From Plantago ovata (taxonomy: Eukaryota; Streptophyta; Magnoliopsida; Lamiales; Plantaginaceae), in the NCBI GenBank assembly GCA_028274465.1, contig CM051456.1:78354753-78418752 (forward strand): a stretch of DNA of 64,000 nt, given 5' to 3'. A program made the position numbers and the translations under genes. Below the pieces are notes generated by a model. It did no database searches and was not told the origin of the DNA. It saw only the letters and a program-made list of their open reading frames with translations. Below are positions 1 through 11,976 of this stretch, piece by piece. Numbering within the stretch: the stretch's first letter is position 1; each line of letters starts with the position of its first letter.

Positions 1-1855
1 TGGATGATTCTTCAATCTCCAACTCCATTTGTTTGCTTAAATCTTCCAGTACAAGCTGGACTTTGTCAATTGATGTCTTGGGTGAACATGGGCCAGTATT
101 CTCAGCATCATGAGATGCGTCTTTGAATAATGCTTCTTGAGTTTCAGCAACTTCAGGAACTGGAACCATTGCTATTTCAGCAACTGGTCCTTGAACAAGC
201 GTTGTTTCAGCAACTTGATGAGTTGCTTGTTCAGCAACCATCTTTTCAGCAGCATCAGCAAGTGCCGCTTTTTGCAGATCAGCAGCAATGTCACTTACTG
301 GTTCCATGGTTGGATCATCTAAGTTATCTAAAATGTAGATATCGGGGACTTGGGCAGGAATTTCATTTCCACTGCCTTGTGGTGTATTCTCAGTAGAGTT
401 ATCAACATTGAGTTGATTGTTGAAGGCTTCCGCAAACACTTCAACATTGCTGACATAGGCTTCAGTAATCACGTCAGCAACATCTACTGGCAAATGCGTT
501 TCAGCATTTGTCTGGGAATTGACTGAGGAGTCTTGGACACCAGGGACTGACTGGCGTGCCAGTGTTTTCTTTCTTTTGTTGCTTGTCCGTTTCCTCTTAG
601 GTACGGGGTTTGCTGATGACGCTGCAGTCTGAGTGTCATCATCAGCTTTCCTCTTTTTCTTGTTAGATTTCTCCAGTTTCCCAGAGTCATCTATAGTTGC
701 TTTTTCAGCAACAGGTGTTGTACACGTACCTTGTTGAGTTTCTACAGCAGTTTCATTTGTGTTACCACTACCAACATCAGTTTCATCTCTAAGTTGCTGA
801 GTGGTAACATCTGCAGCTGTTGTATACCTTTCTTGCTGGCTTATGCTGACAACATTTGCAGTTGTTGTCTTCTTAGTTTTCTTTCCAGCAATCTTAGGTA
901 CATTCTTCTTGTAGAAAGATCTTCCCACATTGCACACAGATTTCTTGATTGGCAATGGGTTTCTTAGCTGAATCCTGAAATGTTCAAGGATATAGCATAT
1001 CTTGATTCCATACATAACTGGAAAGGAAGGTGAGACCTTGTTGTCGTCTACCTTTACCTTAAACTTAGTGACACAATCAACAAGCCTGTTGAAAATGTAC
1101 TTAGCCCAGTTAAGTTCCGTTTTGTTTTCATGGATATGCATCAGCAATGGCCATCTTCTCAGGCCTACTTGGTCAATTCCTCCAACTTGGGAGTCAAGAA
1201 CTTTTATTAGTAGCAGAGCTACTAGACCAAGTGAATGGCATAGATGCTTTCTCTTAACGTGCTTTGTCCAAGTCACGGGAGCTATCTCGCCTTTCTTCAT
1301 TTTCTCATTTCTGACGTCACTATAGAAAGCTTCAATTTCTTCGTCAGTGGCAGTGACGTCATCTTCAGTTCCAGTGGTTGGAATCTGAAATATCTCCGCT
1401 AAATCAGTCCATTTCAGGACGATTTGCGTGTTCTGAACATAAGTAAGGATCACTTTTTCAGTGACTCCATTACTGTCTGTAAGGGACTGGATTTCTGCAT
1501 TGTTGTAGAATTCCATTGTATCAATCATGCTCACTTGCTTAGTGCGAGCAGAGATAAAGTTCATGAGGCCTTGCTGCTTGATAAACTCAAGCGCCTCTTC
1601 ATTTTCGTCATCGAGTTCTTGTTCATAAAAGTACCTAATGTACTTTTCTTTTGCAAACACTCCCCATTGCATCAACATCTCACACTTTGCAGTGTCAAGA
1701 TATGACGGAGGCATAGGTTTTTCTGAGATACGGTCGTTTTTCAACACAACTTTCGTTGTGTTTGTGGCCGGAGTAGTCACCGGAGCAGTGCGTGTTTCAG
1801 CACTGTCAACCTTTGACGACTTTGAGGACTTAGATGACTGTCTCTTGGGAGCCAT
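1..1855 (-). CDS. Long third ORF of the Sirevirus, after pol (env-like position)
   Basis: I read this frame codon by codon from the ATG at 1855-1853 to the left edge and it stays open for about 618 codons, running out of the window. The start reads MAPKRQSSKSSKSSK, a basic Ser/Lys-rich N-terminus. A more globular middle part follows (for example LKWTDLAEIFQIPTTG), then a low-complexity C-terminal half rich in Ala, Val, Glu and Thr with KRKRTSNKRKK-like basic patches. Sireviruses are known to carry an env-like ORF at this place. I see no clear transmembrane segment in the visible part, so 'env-like' refers to position only. The globular part could instead belong to the plant-transposon-protein class found in other LTR elements. 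Function unknown. Confidence 0.6.
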   Translation of the reverse strand, partial: MAPKRQSSKSSKSSKVDSAETRTAPVTTPATNTTKVVLKNDRISEKPMPPSYLDTAKCEMLMQWGVFAKEKYIRYFYEQELDDENEEALEFIKQQGLMNFISARTKQVSMIDTMEFYNNAEIQSLTDSNGVTEKVILTYVQNTQIVLKWTDLAEIFQIPTTGTEDDVTATDEEIEAFYSDVRNEKMKKGEIAPVTWTKHVKRKHLCHSLGLVALLLIKVLDSQVGGIDQVGLRRWPLLMHIHENKTELNWAKYIFNRLVDCVTKFKVKVDDNKVSPSFPVMYGIKICYILEHFRIQLRNPLPIKKSVCNVGRSFYKKNVPKIAGKKTKKTTTANVVSISQQERYTTAADVTTQQLRDETDVGSGNTNETAVETQQGTCTTPVAEKATIDDSGKLEKSNKKKRKADDDTQTAASSANPVPKRKRTSNKRKKTLARQSVPGVQDSSVNSQTNAETHLPVDVADVITEAYVSNVEVFAEAFNNQLNVDNSTENTPQGSGNEIPAQVPDIYILDNLDDPTMEPVSDIAADLQKAALADAAEKMVAEQATHQVAETTLVQGPVAEIAMVPVPEVAETQEALFKDASHDAENTGPCSPKTSIDKVQLVLEDLSKQMELEIEESS

Positions 1856-2389
1856 TTCTTATATAGAGCAAGAAAATGTGTACGAAAAAGATAGTTTGCT
1901 TTTTTACCGGAGGTACAGTAGATTCATGCTAGAATTTGCAGAGAAAGGAAATGTGAGTTAAAGAATTTTGTCATTTCTCTAACTCCTTCTTTATATAGTG
2001 TCTCTGGTGTGTGAGAAACTCAATCGATTTGAGCTCTCAGCAAGGGTAAAACAGAGAAACACTGGAGTTAGTGGAGCCTTTGCATTGAATGCGTAGTGGC
2101 CCACTAACTAAAACCGTCAGAGCACTCTCTCTCTTTGTTTTGTTAGCCGTTAGATAAGTAACTCCTTTTAATCAATGGCCACGATTGAATTTCATGTCAT
2201 GATTATTGCGAGTTTATCTGTGCCAGTTTAACGTCACAAATTGATTTTACCGAGTATTAAGGGATAGATTTCTTGCTGAAATAGACAAGAATCTTTTCAG
2301 CGAGTTTGAATTAACAATCTAGATACTTGCTGAAAGTTCCCCCTTACTTAGATATCTCATATTTCCTAAGATTAAAAGATATTTCTGAT

Positions 2390-2760
2390 TTCCCGTATCA
2401 GTAAATTCTTTTGTACTTGAGACATCCTTTGGTAAAATCTGAGAGATGAGCTTTGCTCTTTTTCTGAGTTCCCGTCTCAGAAAATTCCTTTGATACTTGA
2501 ATACCTGTTTCAGTATCTTTTGATTGTCTGAGTGCCCGTCTCAGCAATCGTTAAGTTCTTTCTCTTACTGAGTGCCTGTCTCAGCAAGTGGTCAAGTTTC
2601 CTAACAAATACCCGTTTTGAAGGAATTACTTGTTGAATGCCTGTTTTAGCAATCATGTAGTGACTTATCATTTCTTAGAAGAAATCAGTGACTGAGTCTT
2701 TTAGACAGGAATACTTTGGCTTGCTGAATACCTGTTTCAGCATTCTGCCAAGTGTATCCT
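2390..2760 (-). repeat. Degenerate short repeats between Sirevirus pol and its third ORF
   Basis: In the roughly 900-bp untranslated spacer (1856-2760) the plus strand repeats the phrase TGAGTGCCTGTCTCAGCAA and variants (CCCGTCTCAGAAAA, GCCCGTCTCAGCAA, GCCTGTTTTAGCAA, ACCTGTTTCAGCA) at irregular spacing of about 40-70 bp, at least six times. Each contains the TCAGCAA heptamer or a near match, which recurs all over this element. The rest of the spacer is AT-rich with no ORF. No function is known to me. Confidence 0.55.
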
Positions 2761-5700
2761 TTATTGAGGTAGTTCAATCAATCCAAGGTTATACCTTAGC
2801 ATTGCAAACCTATTATCCAGTAGGGGCTTGGTGAAGATGTCAGCAAGCTGATCTTCGGTGCCTACTTTCACAACCTCAATATCACCTTTTTCCACATGAT
2901 CTCTAATGAAATGATGTCTAATATCAATGTGCTTGGTCCTAGAGTGAAACTTAGGATTTTGCGTAATTGCAATAGCACTTGTATTATCACAAAAGATTGG
3001 TGTTTTCTTTGCAGAAATACCATAATCTCTTAATTGTTGCTGAATCCATAGGATTTGAGCTTTGCAACAACCAACTGCAATGTATTCAGATTCAGTAGAT
3101 GAAGTGGCAACACAAGTTTGCTTCTTGCTGAACCATGATATTAATCTAGTACCCAAAAACTGACAAGTTCCAGAGGTACTTTTTCTATCAAGAGTTGATC
3201 ATCCATGATCAGCATCAGAATAGCCAACCAATTCAAGTCCAGAATCTTTAGGATACCATAATCCAACATTGACTGTACCTTTAACATATTTCAGTATCTT
3301 GATTGCCTTTTTGTATTGTGATTCTCTTGGATCAGATTGGAATCTTGCACACACACAAACAACATACTGAATGTCAGGTCTACTTGCTGTTAGATACAAC
3401 AAGGAACCAATGAGCTTCCTATACTTGTGTTCTTCAACACTTTTGTCCTCTTTAGTATAGCCCAATTTGGTACCAACACTCATAGGGATCTTTTCAGGTT
3501 TCTCATCCTCTTTGATCCTAAACTTTATGAGCATTTCTTTCGCATACTATGCTTGATTTTATTCCATCTTTGAGTTGCTTGACTTGCAATCCTAGGAAAT
3601 AATTCAATTTTCCCATCATACTCATTTCAAACTTATTTGTCATGAGTTTGGCAAAATCATCACAAAGTTGCTTGTCCTTAGATCCAAAAATTATGTCATC
3701 CACATAAATTTGAACTAAGAGTATTTTACCATCATGGTTCATGGTAAATAAGGTTTTTGTCAACTTCACCTTTCTTGAAACCATTTTCCAGCAAGAACTT
3801 AGCCAAGGTATCATACCATGCTCTTGGTGCTTGCTTTAGACCATATACAGCTTTCTGAAGCTTGTATACCATCTTGATTTCTGAGGGAAGTTCAAAGCCA
3901 GAGGGTTGTTCTAGGTAGACTTCTTCAGCAAGTTCACCATTTAAGAATGCACTTTTAACATCCATTTGGTAAACAATGAAGTCATTGTGAGCAGCAAATG
4001 CTAAGAAAAGCCTAATTGCATCCAATCTTGCAACTGGTGCATAAGACTCATCATAGTCCAATCCTTCAGTCTGACAGTAACCTTGAGCAACTAAGCGTGC
4101 TTTATTTCTTGTTACTTCACCAGACTCGCTCAGCTTGTTTCTGAACACCCACTTTGTACCAATAGCTTTCTTGTCTTCAGCAAGTGGCACAAGTTTCCAG
4201 ACTTTGTTCCTTTCAAATTGATCCGGTTCTTCTTGCATTGCCTTTATCCATTCAGAATGCTTTAAAGCTTCTTCTATGGTTTTAGGTTCAATTTCTGAAA
4301 CAAAGTAAGAGAACAGTGATTCTATTTCTACGACAGTTACTTCTTCAGCAAGTCCATGAGTAGCTTTGGATCTAGTCACTTGGCGTTTATTAATATCGCC
4401 AATCATATCCGTAGAGGGATGATCTCTAATCCATTTATTAACAGGTTTTCTGTTTGTTGGATCAGGATATGTTTGCTCATCAGCATGTGACTCTTCAGTA
4501 TGTACTTGTTCAGTACTACTGGGAATTTGTGTCTCTGCTGAGATTTTTTCATCAGCAACTGCTTGTTCAGCATTGCCGGATTGAGGTATTTCATCAGCAG
4601 GCACTGGAGATTGCGTAATTTCAGCAACTTCCGGAGTAACCGCGTCTTTTGCTGGAAATTCTTTGTCATGAACTATATTTATCTTGTCATGACTCGGGGG
4701 AGGAGAGTCATTGTCAGAATCATCATTTAGTTCAATTGACTTGATTTGCCTAGCATCAGATTCAGTTCTTTGCTCATGTATGATTAGCTTTTTCATACAT
4801 TCTGATATTTCTTCTTCAGCAGGCACACCTTGTGACTTTTCATAGAATACAACATGCACAGATTCTTCAATCTTTTGTGCCTTTTTGTTGTAAACTCTAT
4901 AAGCTTTACTATGCAAGGAGTAGCCAAGAAATATCGCTTCGTCTGCCTTTGGTTGAAATGTTCTTAGGTATTCTCTACCATTGTTAAGAACGAAACACTT
5001 GCAACCAAATACTCTTAGATGAGTGATGTTAGGAGGTCTTCCAACAAACAATTCATAAGGAGTTTTGTTGTATTCCTTAGTAATCAAACATCTGTTTTGA
5101 GTATAACAGGCGGTATTAATCGCTTCAACCCAATAAGCCTCACTTATTTCAGTGTCAGCAAGCATTGTTCTTGCGGCTTCTTTTAGGGTACGATTCTTCC
5201 GTTCAGCAACACCATTTTGCTGTGGTGTTCTTACTGAGGATAACTGATGTTGAATACCTTTTGAGGTACAATATTCAGTTATGTACTGGTTTACAAACTC
5301 AGTACCATGGTCTGTCCTTATGAATTTTACCTTGTCATTTTTCATGACTTCAAGCTTATTCAGCAAGTTAGGTATTTCAGTCTTGGTTTCAGATTTGTGC
5401 TTGATGAATACTACCCAAGTGAATCTTGAATAGTCATCTACCACGACTAGACCATACTTCTTACCAGCATAGCTTGTTGAAGAAGATTCAAACAAGTCCA
5501 TGTGCAAGAGTTGTAAAGGTTTTGTAGTTGACGGTACTGCCTTGTTCTTGAAAGAAGATTTGGTTTGCTTTCCTTGCTGACATGCATTGCAAACACCATC
5601 CTTCTTAAAAGTAACCCTAGGTAATCCAACTACAAGTGCCTTTTTAGACAGCTTATTCAGCATCTTGAAGTTTAGATGACTTGTTCGTTTATGCCATAAC

Positions 5701-6065
5701 CATGCTTTTTCAGCAAGGCAATCATGATCTGAGACAAGGCATTTTTCAACGTTTGCTGAAGACCAATCAACGGTGTACAAGCCTCCTGATCTTCTTGCAA
5801 TCATTATTACCTTTTTAGTCTCAAAATCTACAAGTTTACATTCATCACTTTTAATTTCAATGAAGTATCCTTTGTCAGCAAACTAACTCACGCTGAAAAG
5901 GTTAAACTTGAGATTTTTGACATAAAGAACTCCAGTAATGGTTATGCATCCTAACTTCACATCACCATAGCCTTTTGTAGATCCGGAGCCTCCACCAGCA
6001 AACCTTATTGTTGGACCTTTAGACCACCGTCTATAGTTTATAAGGTTATTCTTGTTGCCCGTCAT
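2761..6065 (-). pseudogene. Sirevirus pol region: integrase, reverse transcriptase, RNase H
   Basis: Read from right to left, the region shows a pre-integrase HHCC zinc-binding segment (about 5.6-5.7 kb, with [10 protein letters not shown] and VCNACQQGK), an integrase core (about 5.0-5.5 kb, with [16 protein letters not shown] and [10 protein letters not shown]), and the reverse transcriptase (about 3.6-4.2 kb, with [32 protein letters not shown] and the YVDD box). The Copia RNase H ends at 2761 (with SSTESEYIA and DNTSAI). A hydrophilic, Glu/Thr-rich linker lies between integrase and RT. The order and wording are Ty1/Copia, Sirevirus lineage. It is a fossil with a few breaks. Confidence 0.85.
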
Positions 6066-6117
6066 GTGCTTTCAACCACTATCAAAGTGCCAGATTGCAT
6101 CGTTTGTCTCCGTGGCT

Positions 6118-6602
6118 GAAGTCTGCACAATCAAGAGCAAACAAGTTAATTATCCAATGATGGATGTCCATTAACATGTTCAAGAATACGTCCATTGGAA
6201 ACCCAAGTCTGAAGTTTTTCAACTTTGACTTGTTTTCTACTTGCTGAGGAACTAGGAGAATTTGAGCTGAAAGACTTTTGACTCGTGCTGGTCAAATCCA
6301 CTTTCTAATGTGGTGTCTTGCTCTGTTGACCTTTTTGCTGAACATACTTTTCAGTAAGTTCTTTTCTAGCAAGGTTCCTTCTAGTCCTAGCATTGGGAGT
6401 CTTTTCAGAACTCTTAGGCTTGATTTTCTTCATCTCTTTGAAGTATCTTTGCAGACTTTGCTTGTACTCATGAAAGAGTTGACTTTGCTTGGTTTTGAAA
6501 CCTAGTCCACTTTTCGGAGGATGTTGAGCTTTAGCTTCAGCAACCTTACTTGATTCAGGTTTGTCAGCAAAGTACTTCTGATTGCTTTTAGTAATCTTGC
6601 CT
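6118..6602 (-). pseudogene. Sirevirus gag/nucleocapsid part left of the Tekay insertion
   Basis: Short Lys-rich coding remnants in the minus strand (for example HEYKQSLQRYFKEMKKIKP) continue the Sirevirus between its gag half at 17123-18950 and its pol. The Tekay element was inserted at 6607/6608 and displaced the rest to the far side. The segment is assigned by position and orientation rather than by a strong domain match. Fossil. Confidence 0.5.
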
Positions 6603-6607
6603 TTAGT
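6603..6607. repeat. Target-site duplication TTAGT, left side of Tekay element
   Basis: TTAGT directly precedes the left LTR and the same five bases directly follow the right LTR at 17118-17122. A 5-bp duplication is the normal integrase signature of LTR retrotransposons and fixes both borders. Confidence 0.95.
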
Positions 6608-9051
6608 TGTAACGGTACCGATTTTGAAAACAAAATATTTTTTTGAAAAAGGAAAATCGAAACATACTTTAACAACAACGGTCGGCAATAAATGCCAAAA
6701 TAATCTTTGACGCCAGCAATAATAAATAATATCCAATGACAACTCAAGTTCGAATAGACAACGAATGAAGACAATACAAGTGTATCTTCTTATTTTGAAA
6801 AGAAACCCGTGACACCCCAGACCCTTCTCTCAGTCGCTGGCATCCTAGTCACGCACATCCTCAGCAGCATCTGGAAGGAAGGAATTTTGAAAACAAAAGA
6901 GTGTGAGATAAAGGATCTCAGTGAGGTTCTAAGTTAAAACAGAAAGTAAACAGTTTTAAAACAAAATCCTTTTCAGAAAAACGAGCAAACAGAACAGAAC
7001 ACGTATAACAGATTAACAGAACAGATACGTTGTAGACCGTTGGTGCAGCCCGCCTTATTGCTCCTACTCCCAGAATGCCCTTATAACTCCCTCCAGAGGA
7101 TGCATAACTCCGGACAGAAACAGAAACCCCCATGTACTTTGGGGAAACAGATCCTACGACCCTAATAGACCTCAGCGACTTCTGCCTCGCGCCTAAAAGG
7201 GAATAGACTAGGCCACGATCAAGCAAACCCGATAGTCCTCTACTACCCAAGCCTACCTAACAATAACCTAATCGACCGGTCACACAGAAACAGAACATAT
7301 ACAGATAATTAACACCGAGAGGTGTTCCTGCAGAAAGGTCAGTCCAGAACAGAGTAGCAACAAACGGAAATGCAAAAAGTCATACTTAGGACTTATACTT
7401 TTACGCGGAAGCATACAGTAAACAGTAGATAGTAATAGGTACAAACAGTCACATAGCCTTCCAGTTTTTCGCAAATAATAGGTTTAGGGGTGAACACTCA
7501 CCTTAGCTTGCGAGTAAAAGACCTTCAACGAGAAATGAGCTTTACGGGTTTACGGACAACGGAGAACCTAACAAGAAAGTACTAAACACAATTTAGAAGT
7601 CGAACGGACGGAAGGAAAAAGGTTGAAAAAGGAATGGTAAAGTCGGGGTTCGAACTCAGGACCTCTAAGTTAGTCAAGCAAGAACCTAACCAACCAAGCT
7701 AGCAAGTCAAGTCAATACTAACTTACAAAACAGAAACCAAGTTTAAAACATTTTCAGAAACTCTTCCGGTTTTTAGATTCTGGAAATTACCAAAATACCC
7801 TCAGTGGTAAATTGCACAATAACCCTTTTTCGAAAACAGACAATACAAACAAACCAGCAGTTTTCCAGACACCAAACAGTTCTCACTGAACAAAAAGGTT
7901 TACGATAAAAGCTTACTGTCAGTCAACTACGGTCAACGGTAAAACTGCAAAAAGGTCCTTTAGGTTTTTAAGTTTTCCAAATCAGTCCACAAAAATCCAA
8001 AACAGAACAACAAGGTCCAAAAGTCCTTTCGAGGTCAAACAGGAAATCAATTTCAACATACGAGGTCAATAAGTTCACAAGTCCAGCAAACAGTAACTAC
8101 ACTAACGACCTAAGTCCCGGTTCTCGGTTCGAAACAATTAAGAAGGTCAGATCGATCAAGGGTAAAATCATCCAAGGTAAAAGTCCAAACAGAAAACGAG
8201 AATACGAGATTCGAATCGAGAGCAGCAGTAAAGAAAACGAGATTTACCTTCGAATCGAACTAAAAGGTTGAACAATCTGCAATTTGAATCAATCGAAAGG
8301 AAAGAGGAAATCAATCGATATCCGAATCGAACTAAAAACGAAATTGAATCTGAACGGTAAGATCGAATCACTTACCGATCGGAAATGGGACGGACCGGAG
8401 GCGAAACGGCGGCGAATCGGCAGAACGAAACGGCGGCGCGCGTGAGATGGAGCGCGAACTGATCGATCGACGGCGGTGGGGTACGGTGCGGCGGCACGGA
8501 ACGACGGACAGAGCGGTGGCGAACGGAGACCGAGATCGCGGCGACGGATCGATCGAACAGTTCGATCGACAAACAGAAATCGGCGGCGCGCGGCAGGCGA
8601 ACGAACAGCAGCGCGGCGGCCTGGCGGAACGGAGTCAACGGCGGCGGCGGCTGGACGGGACCGGAACGGAAAAGGGCGGCGGCGATTTCTTCTTCTCTCT
8701 CTTCTCTCCTTCTTCTTTCTCTTTTCTCTTTTTCTCTCTAACTTTCTTTCTTTCTTCTCTCTTGTCGTTTTGGACGGCTGAAGAAAATGAGGGGGGAGTA
8801 ATCTGACTAGGGTTAGGGTTTTGGTCAAATAATGGGCCGGTCAAATGGGTCTTTTACTGGGCTCACTAATTGGGCCAAAGGCTAACAGATCTGATAGTCC
8901 AGCTTGATCCAAACGAAACGAAACGAACTAACTTACGCGAAAATAATTAACTAATTATCGAATAAATAAATTACTCTGATAATTAATTAACTATAATTAA
9001 ATAATAAAATAATAATTAAATAAATAATTAAATAAAAAAAGGGGTGTTACA
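6608..9051 (-). repeat. Tekay 3' LTR
   Basis: Read on the minus strand it begins TGTAACACCCC and ends CGTTACA. It starts with a strongly AT-rich stretch, followed by a telomere-like CCCTAACCCTAG, a pyrimidine-rich tract and a GC-rich block (about 8.4-8.7 kb). The GC-rich block gives long but low-complexity Arg-rich open frames that I do not count as genes. A tRNA-like segment lies at 7641-7706. It is nearly identical to 14672-17117. Confidence 0.95.
7641..7706 (-). other. tRNA/SINE-like segment with pol III A and B box matches inside Tekay LTR
   Basis: On the minus strand the segment reads TAGCTTGGTTGG (close to the A-box consensus TRGCNNAGYNGG) and, about 35 bases later, GAGTTCGAACCCC (a good B box). 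Box order and spacing match a tRNA or tRNA-derived SINE head. The cloverleaf is not well formed, so this is not called a tRNA gene. The same segment is present in the other LTR at 15704-15769. Confidence 0.45.
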
Positions 9052-9069
9052 CTCTTCCCCCCTTAAAAG
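9052..9069 (-). other. Tekay polypurine tract
   Basis: On the minus strand the purine run AAGGGGGGAAGAG sits directly before the 3' LTR start TGTAACACC, the usual site for plus-strand priming in this family. It also confirms the minus orientation. Confidence 0.8.
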
Positions 9070-11976
9070 AATTTGGTCCCCAAATTCGCACCTGAAAAGT
9101 TGAAGAGCTCGGGATACTGCCGGCGCATGTCATCCTCGCTTTCCCAGGTTGCCTCCTCATACTGATGATTTCTCCACAACACCTTTACTTGCTTGATTTG
9201 CCGATTACGGAGCTGTTGTACCTTCTGGTCAAGAATACGAACCGGTTGCTCCACATAGGACAAATCCTCCTCAATGGTCACTTCCTCGGGTTGAATCACG
9301 TGCGACGGATCCGGATAATACTTCTTCAGTTGAGATACATGGAATACATTGTGAATTCCAGTAATAGTAGTGGGCAGTTGCAACCGATAAGCTACAATGC
9401 CAACTCTCTCAATGATCTCGTATGGACCCACATATCGAGGGTTCAGCTTAGCTCTACGACCCATACGAACAATTCCCTTTCTCGGAGATAGCTTGAGAAA
9501 GACAAATTCACCCACTTCAAACTCCAGCTCTCGCCTACGATTATCGGCGTAACTCTTCTGTCGACTCTGAGCAGTTCTCAAACGGTCTCGGATAAGTCTA
9601 ACCTTTTCCAAGATTTCTTGTATCAACTCGTTGAGGGTTCTCTCTCCAGCTACTAGTGTAGAAACTCGGTCCTCCAAATCCCAATACAGTGGTGATCTAC
9701 ACTTCCGACCATACAACGCCTCGAACGGTGCCATACCAATCGATGCTTGATAACTGTTGTTATAAGCATACTCCACTAATGGCAAATGTTGTGCCCAGCT
9801 TCCTTGATGATCTAGCACACACAATCTCAGAAGATCTTCTAAAGTTTGAATGGTCCTTTCGGATTGACCATCTGTCTGCGGATGTGCTGCGGTACTAAAA
9901 TTCAACTTAGTACCTAAACCTTCATGTACTTGCTTCCAAAATCTCGAGACAAACTTCGGATCTCTATCAGAGACAATGCTCACTGGAGTACCATGAAGCC
10001 TAATTATCTCATCGCGGTAGACTTCGGCTAACCTCTCGGATGTGTAGGTGGTTTTAACGGGTAGAAAATGTGCCGATTTTGTCAATCTATCGACAATCAC
10101 CCAAACACTATCAAAACCACCCCTAGCTACCGGTAGACCAGTCACAAAATCCATAGTGATCATCTCCCACTTCCACTGTGGAATCTCGAGTGGCTGTAGT
10201 AAACCTCCCGGTTTCTGGTGCTCGGCCTTCACTTGCTGGCAGACCAAACAACTTTGCACAAACTGTGCAACATCTCGTTTCCTTCAAATCCTCGTACATC
10301 TTGTTTCCTCCAGGATGCATCGAATACTTAGACTTATGAGCTTCCTCCAAAATTAATCGTCTAAACTCTTCATCAGAAGGCACACACAATCTACCTTGAA
10401 ACCTTAGAGCTCCATTCTCATCAATAGAAAATTTCGCATTTCGAGGCTCAGTAATATGTGTCTTGATATCCTGAAGCTCTTCGTCATGCTCTTGAGCCTC
10501 AAGAATCTTTCCTGCCAACTCATATCTCAAAGTGATATTGGCGAACATACCTGACAGTTTGGATACTTCGAGATTTGACACGTGTACCCTACGAATTAAA
10601 GCATCAGCGACCACATTGGCCTTACCAGGATGGTATCGAATGGTACAGGTGTAATCGCCCAGAAACTCCATCCATCGTCGTTGTCTCATGTTTAACTCCT
10701 TTTGAGTAAACACGTACTTCAAGCTCTTATGATCCGTGAGGATAGTGAACTCAGGACCATAAAGATAGTGTCTCCACTTTCCCAACGCAAAGACTATAGC
10801 AGCTAGCTCAAGGTCATGGGTTGGGTAATTTCTTTCATATGGCTTCAGTTTTCTCGAAGCATATGCGATCACCTTTTCTCGTTGCATCAGTACACAACCC
10901 AAACCTTCCTTTGAAGCATCAGTGTAAACTATAAAGTCGTTGGTTCCCTCGGGAAGAGCTAGTATCGGGGCGGTGGTCAGCCTCTTCTTCAGCTCCTCAA
11001 AGCTTTCCTGACACTTGTCACTCCATACGAACTTGGGATTTTTCCCTGTTAAAGAGGACAAGGGTCCAGCTATCTTCGAATAATCCTTCACAAAATGGCG
11101 ATAGTAACCAGCCAAACCGAGAAAACTCCTCACTTCAGTGACAGATTCGGGTCTCTTCCAATTGACTATCGACTCAATCTTCGATGGGTCAACCTCCAAA
11201 CCTTCTCCAGAGATAATGTGCCCTAAGAAGGCTACTTTATCTAGCCAAAACTCACACTTGCTGAATTTGGCATACAATTTGTTGTTCTGAAGAGTTTCCA
11301 AGACAATTCGAAGATGTTTCTCATGATCCTCTTCAGATTTTGAGTAAACGAGAATGTCATCGATGAAAACAACAACAAACTGATCCAGATACGGCTGAAA
11401 AACTCGGTGCATCAAATCCATGAACACAGCCGGGGCATTCGTAAGGCCAAACGGCATCACTACGAACTCGTAATGACCATACCTCGAGTTCAGGGCAGTC
11501 TTAGGTATGTCTTCTTCCCTTATCCTAACTTGATAATAGCCTTGTCGCAGATCAAGCTTTGAGTAAACCTTCGAACCTTCCAACTGATCGAAAAGTTCCT
11601 CAATACGGGGCAGGGGGTACTTGTTCTTGACAGTGACTTGATTCAAGCCTCGATAGTCGATGCACATCCTCATAGTACCATCCTTCTTCTTCACGAACAG
11701 AACCGGTGATCCCCAAGGTGACGAACTAGGTCTCACAAAACCGTTATCCACCAGATCTTGCAGTTGAGTCTTTAGCTCCTTAAGCTCAGCAGGTGCCATC
11801 CTATACGGTGACTTCGATATTGGTGCAGTGCCAGGTACCAGATCAATGCTAAACTCCACTTCTCGTTCAGGGGGTACGGAATCTAGCTTCTCAGGGAAAA
11901 CACCCTTGAACTCCTTAACCACCTTGACTTCCTCGATTTTTGGCTGATCTTTGGGTTTATTGATCAGATACGCCAA
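9063..11976 (-). pseudogene. Tekay pol region: RT, RNase H, integrase, chromodomain
   Basis: Right to left: reverse transcriptase (about 11.2-11.8 kb) with [27 protein letters not shown] and the catalytic box [11 protein letters not shown]; RNase H (about 10.6-10.9 kb) with [13 protein letters not shown] and LTDHKSLKY; then integrase with SDRDPKFVSRFW, HPQTDGQSERTIQ and the Gypsy GPY/F-type segment. The C-terminus (VLWRNHQYEEATWE near 9.15 kb) has the chromodomain signature of chromoviruses, which in this group is thought to steer insertion to heterochromatin. Almost all coding capacity remains; about one or two breaks. Confidence 0.9.

Noticed and set aside
130-396. Gln/Leu-rich plus-strand frame and other plus-strand frames up to 1961
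   Set aside because: They are opposite-strand shadows of the long Sirevirus third ORF; the repeated CAGCAA phrase makes them look Gln-rich.
7641-7706. A functional tRNA gene
   Set aside because: A and B boxes fit, but acceptor and anticodon stems do not pair properly.
8805-8821. Telomere-like AGGGTTAGGG as an interstitial telomere
   Set aside because: Only about two units, present in both LTRs; telobox-like motifs of this size are common in plant promoters.
8289-8828. Long Arg-rich open frames on both strands in the Tekay LTR (also at 16431-16883)
   Set aside because: They run through GC-rich and pyrimidine-rich low-complexity LTR sequence, overlap on both strands, and show no domain.
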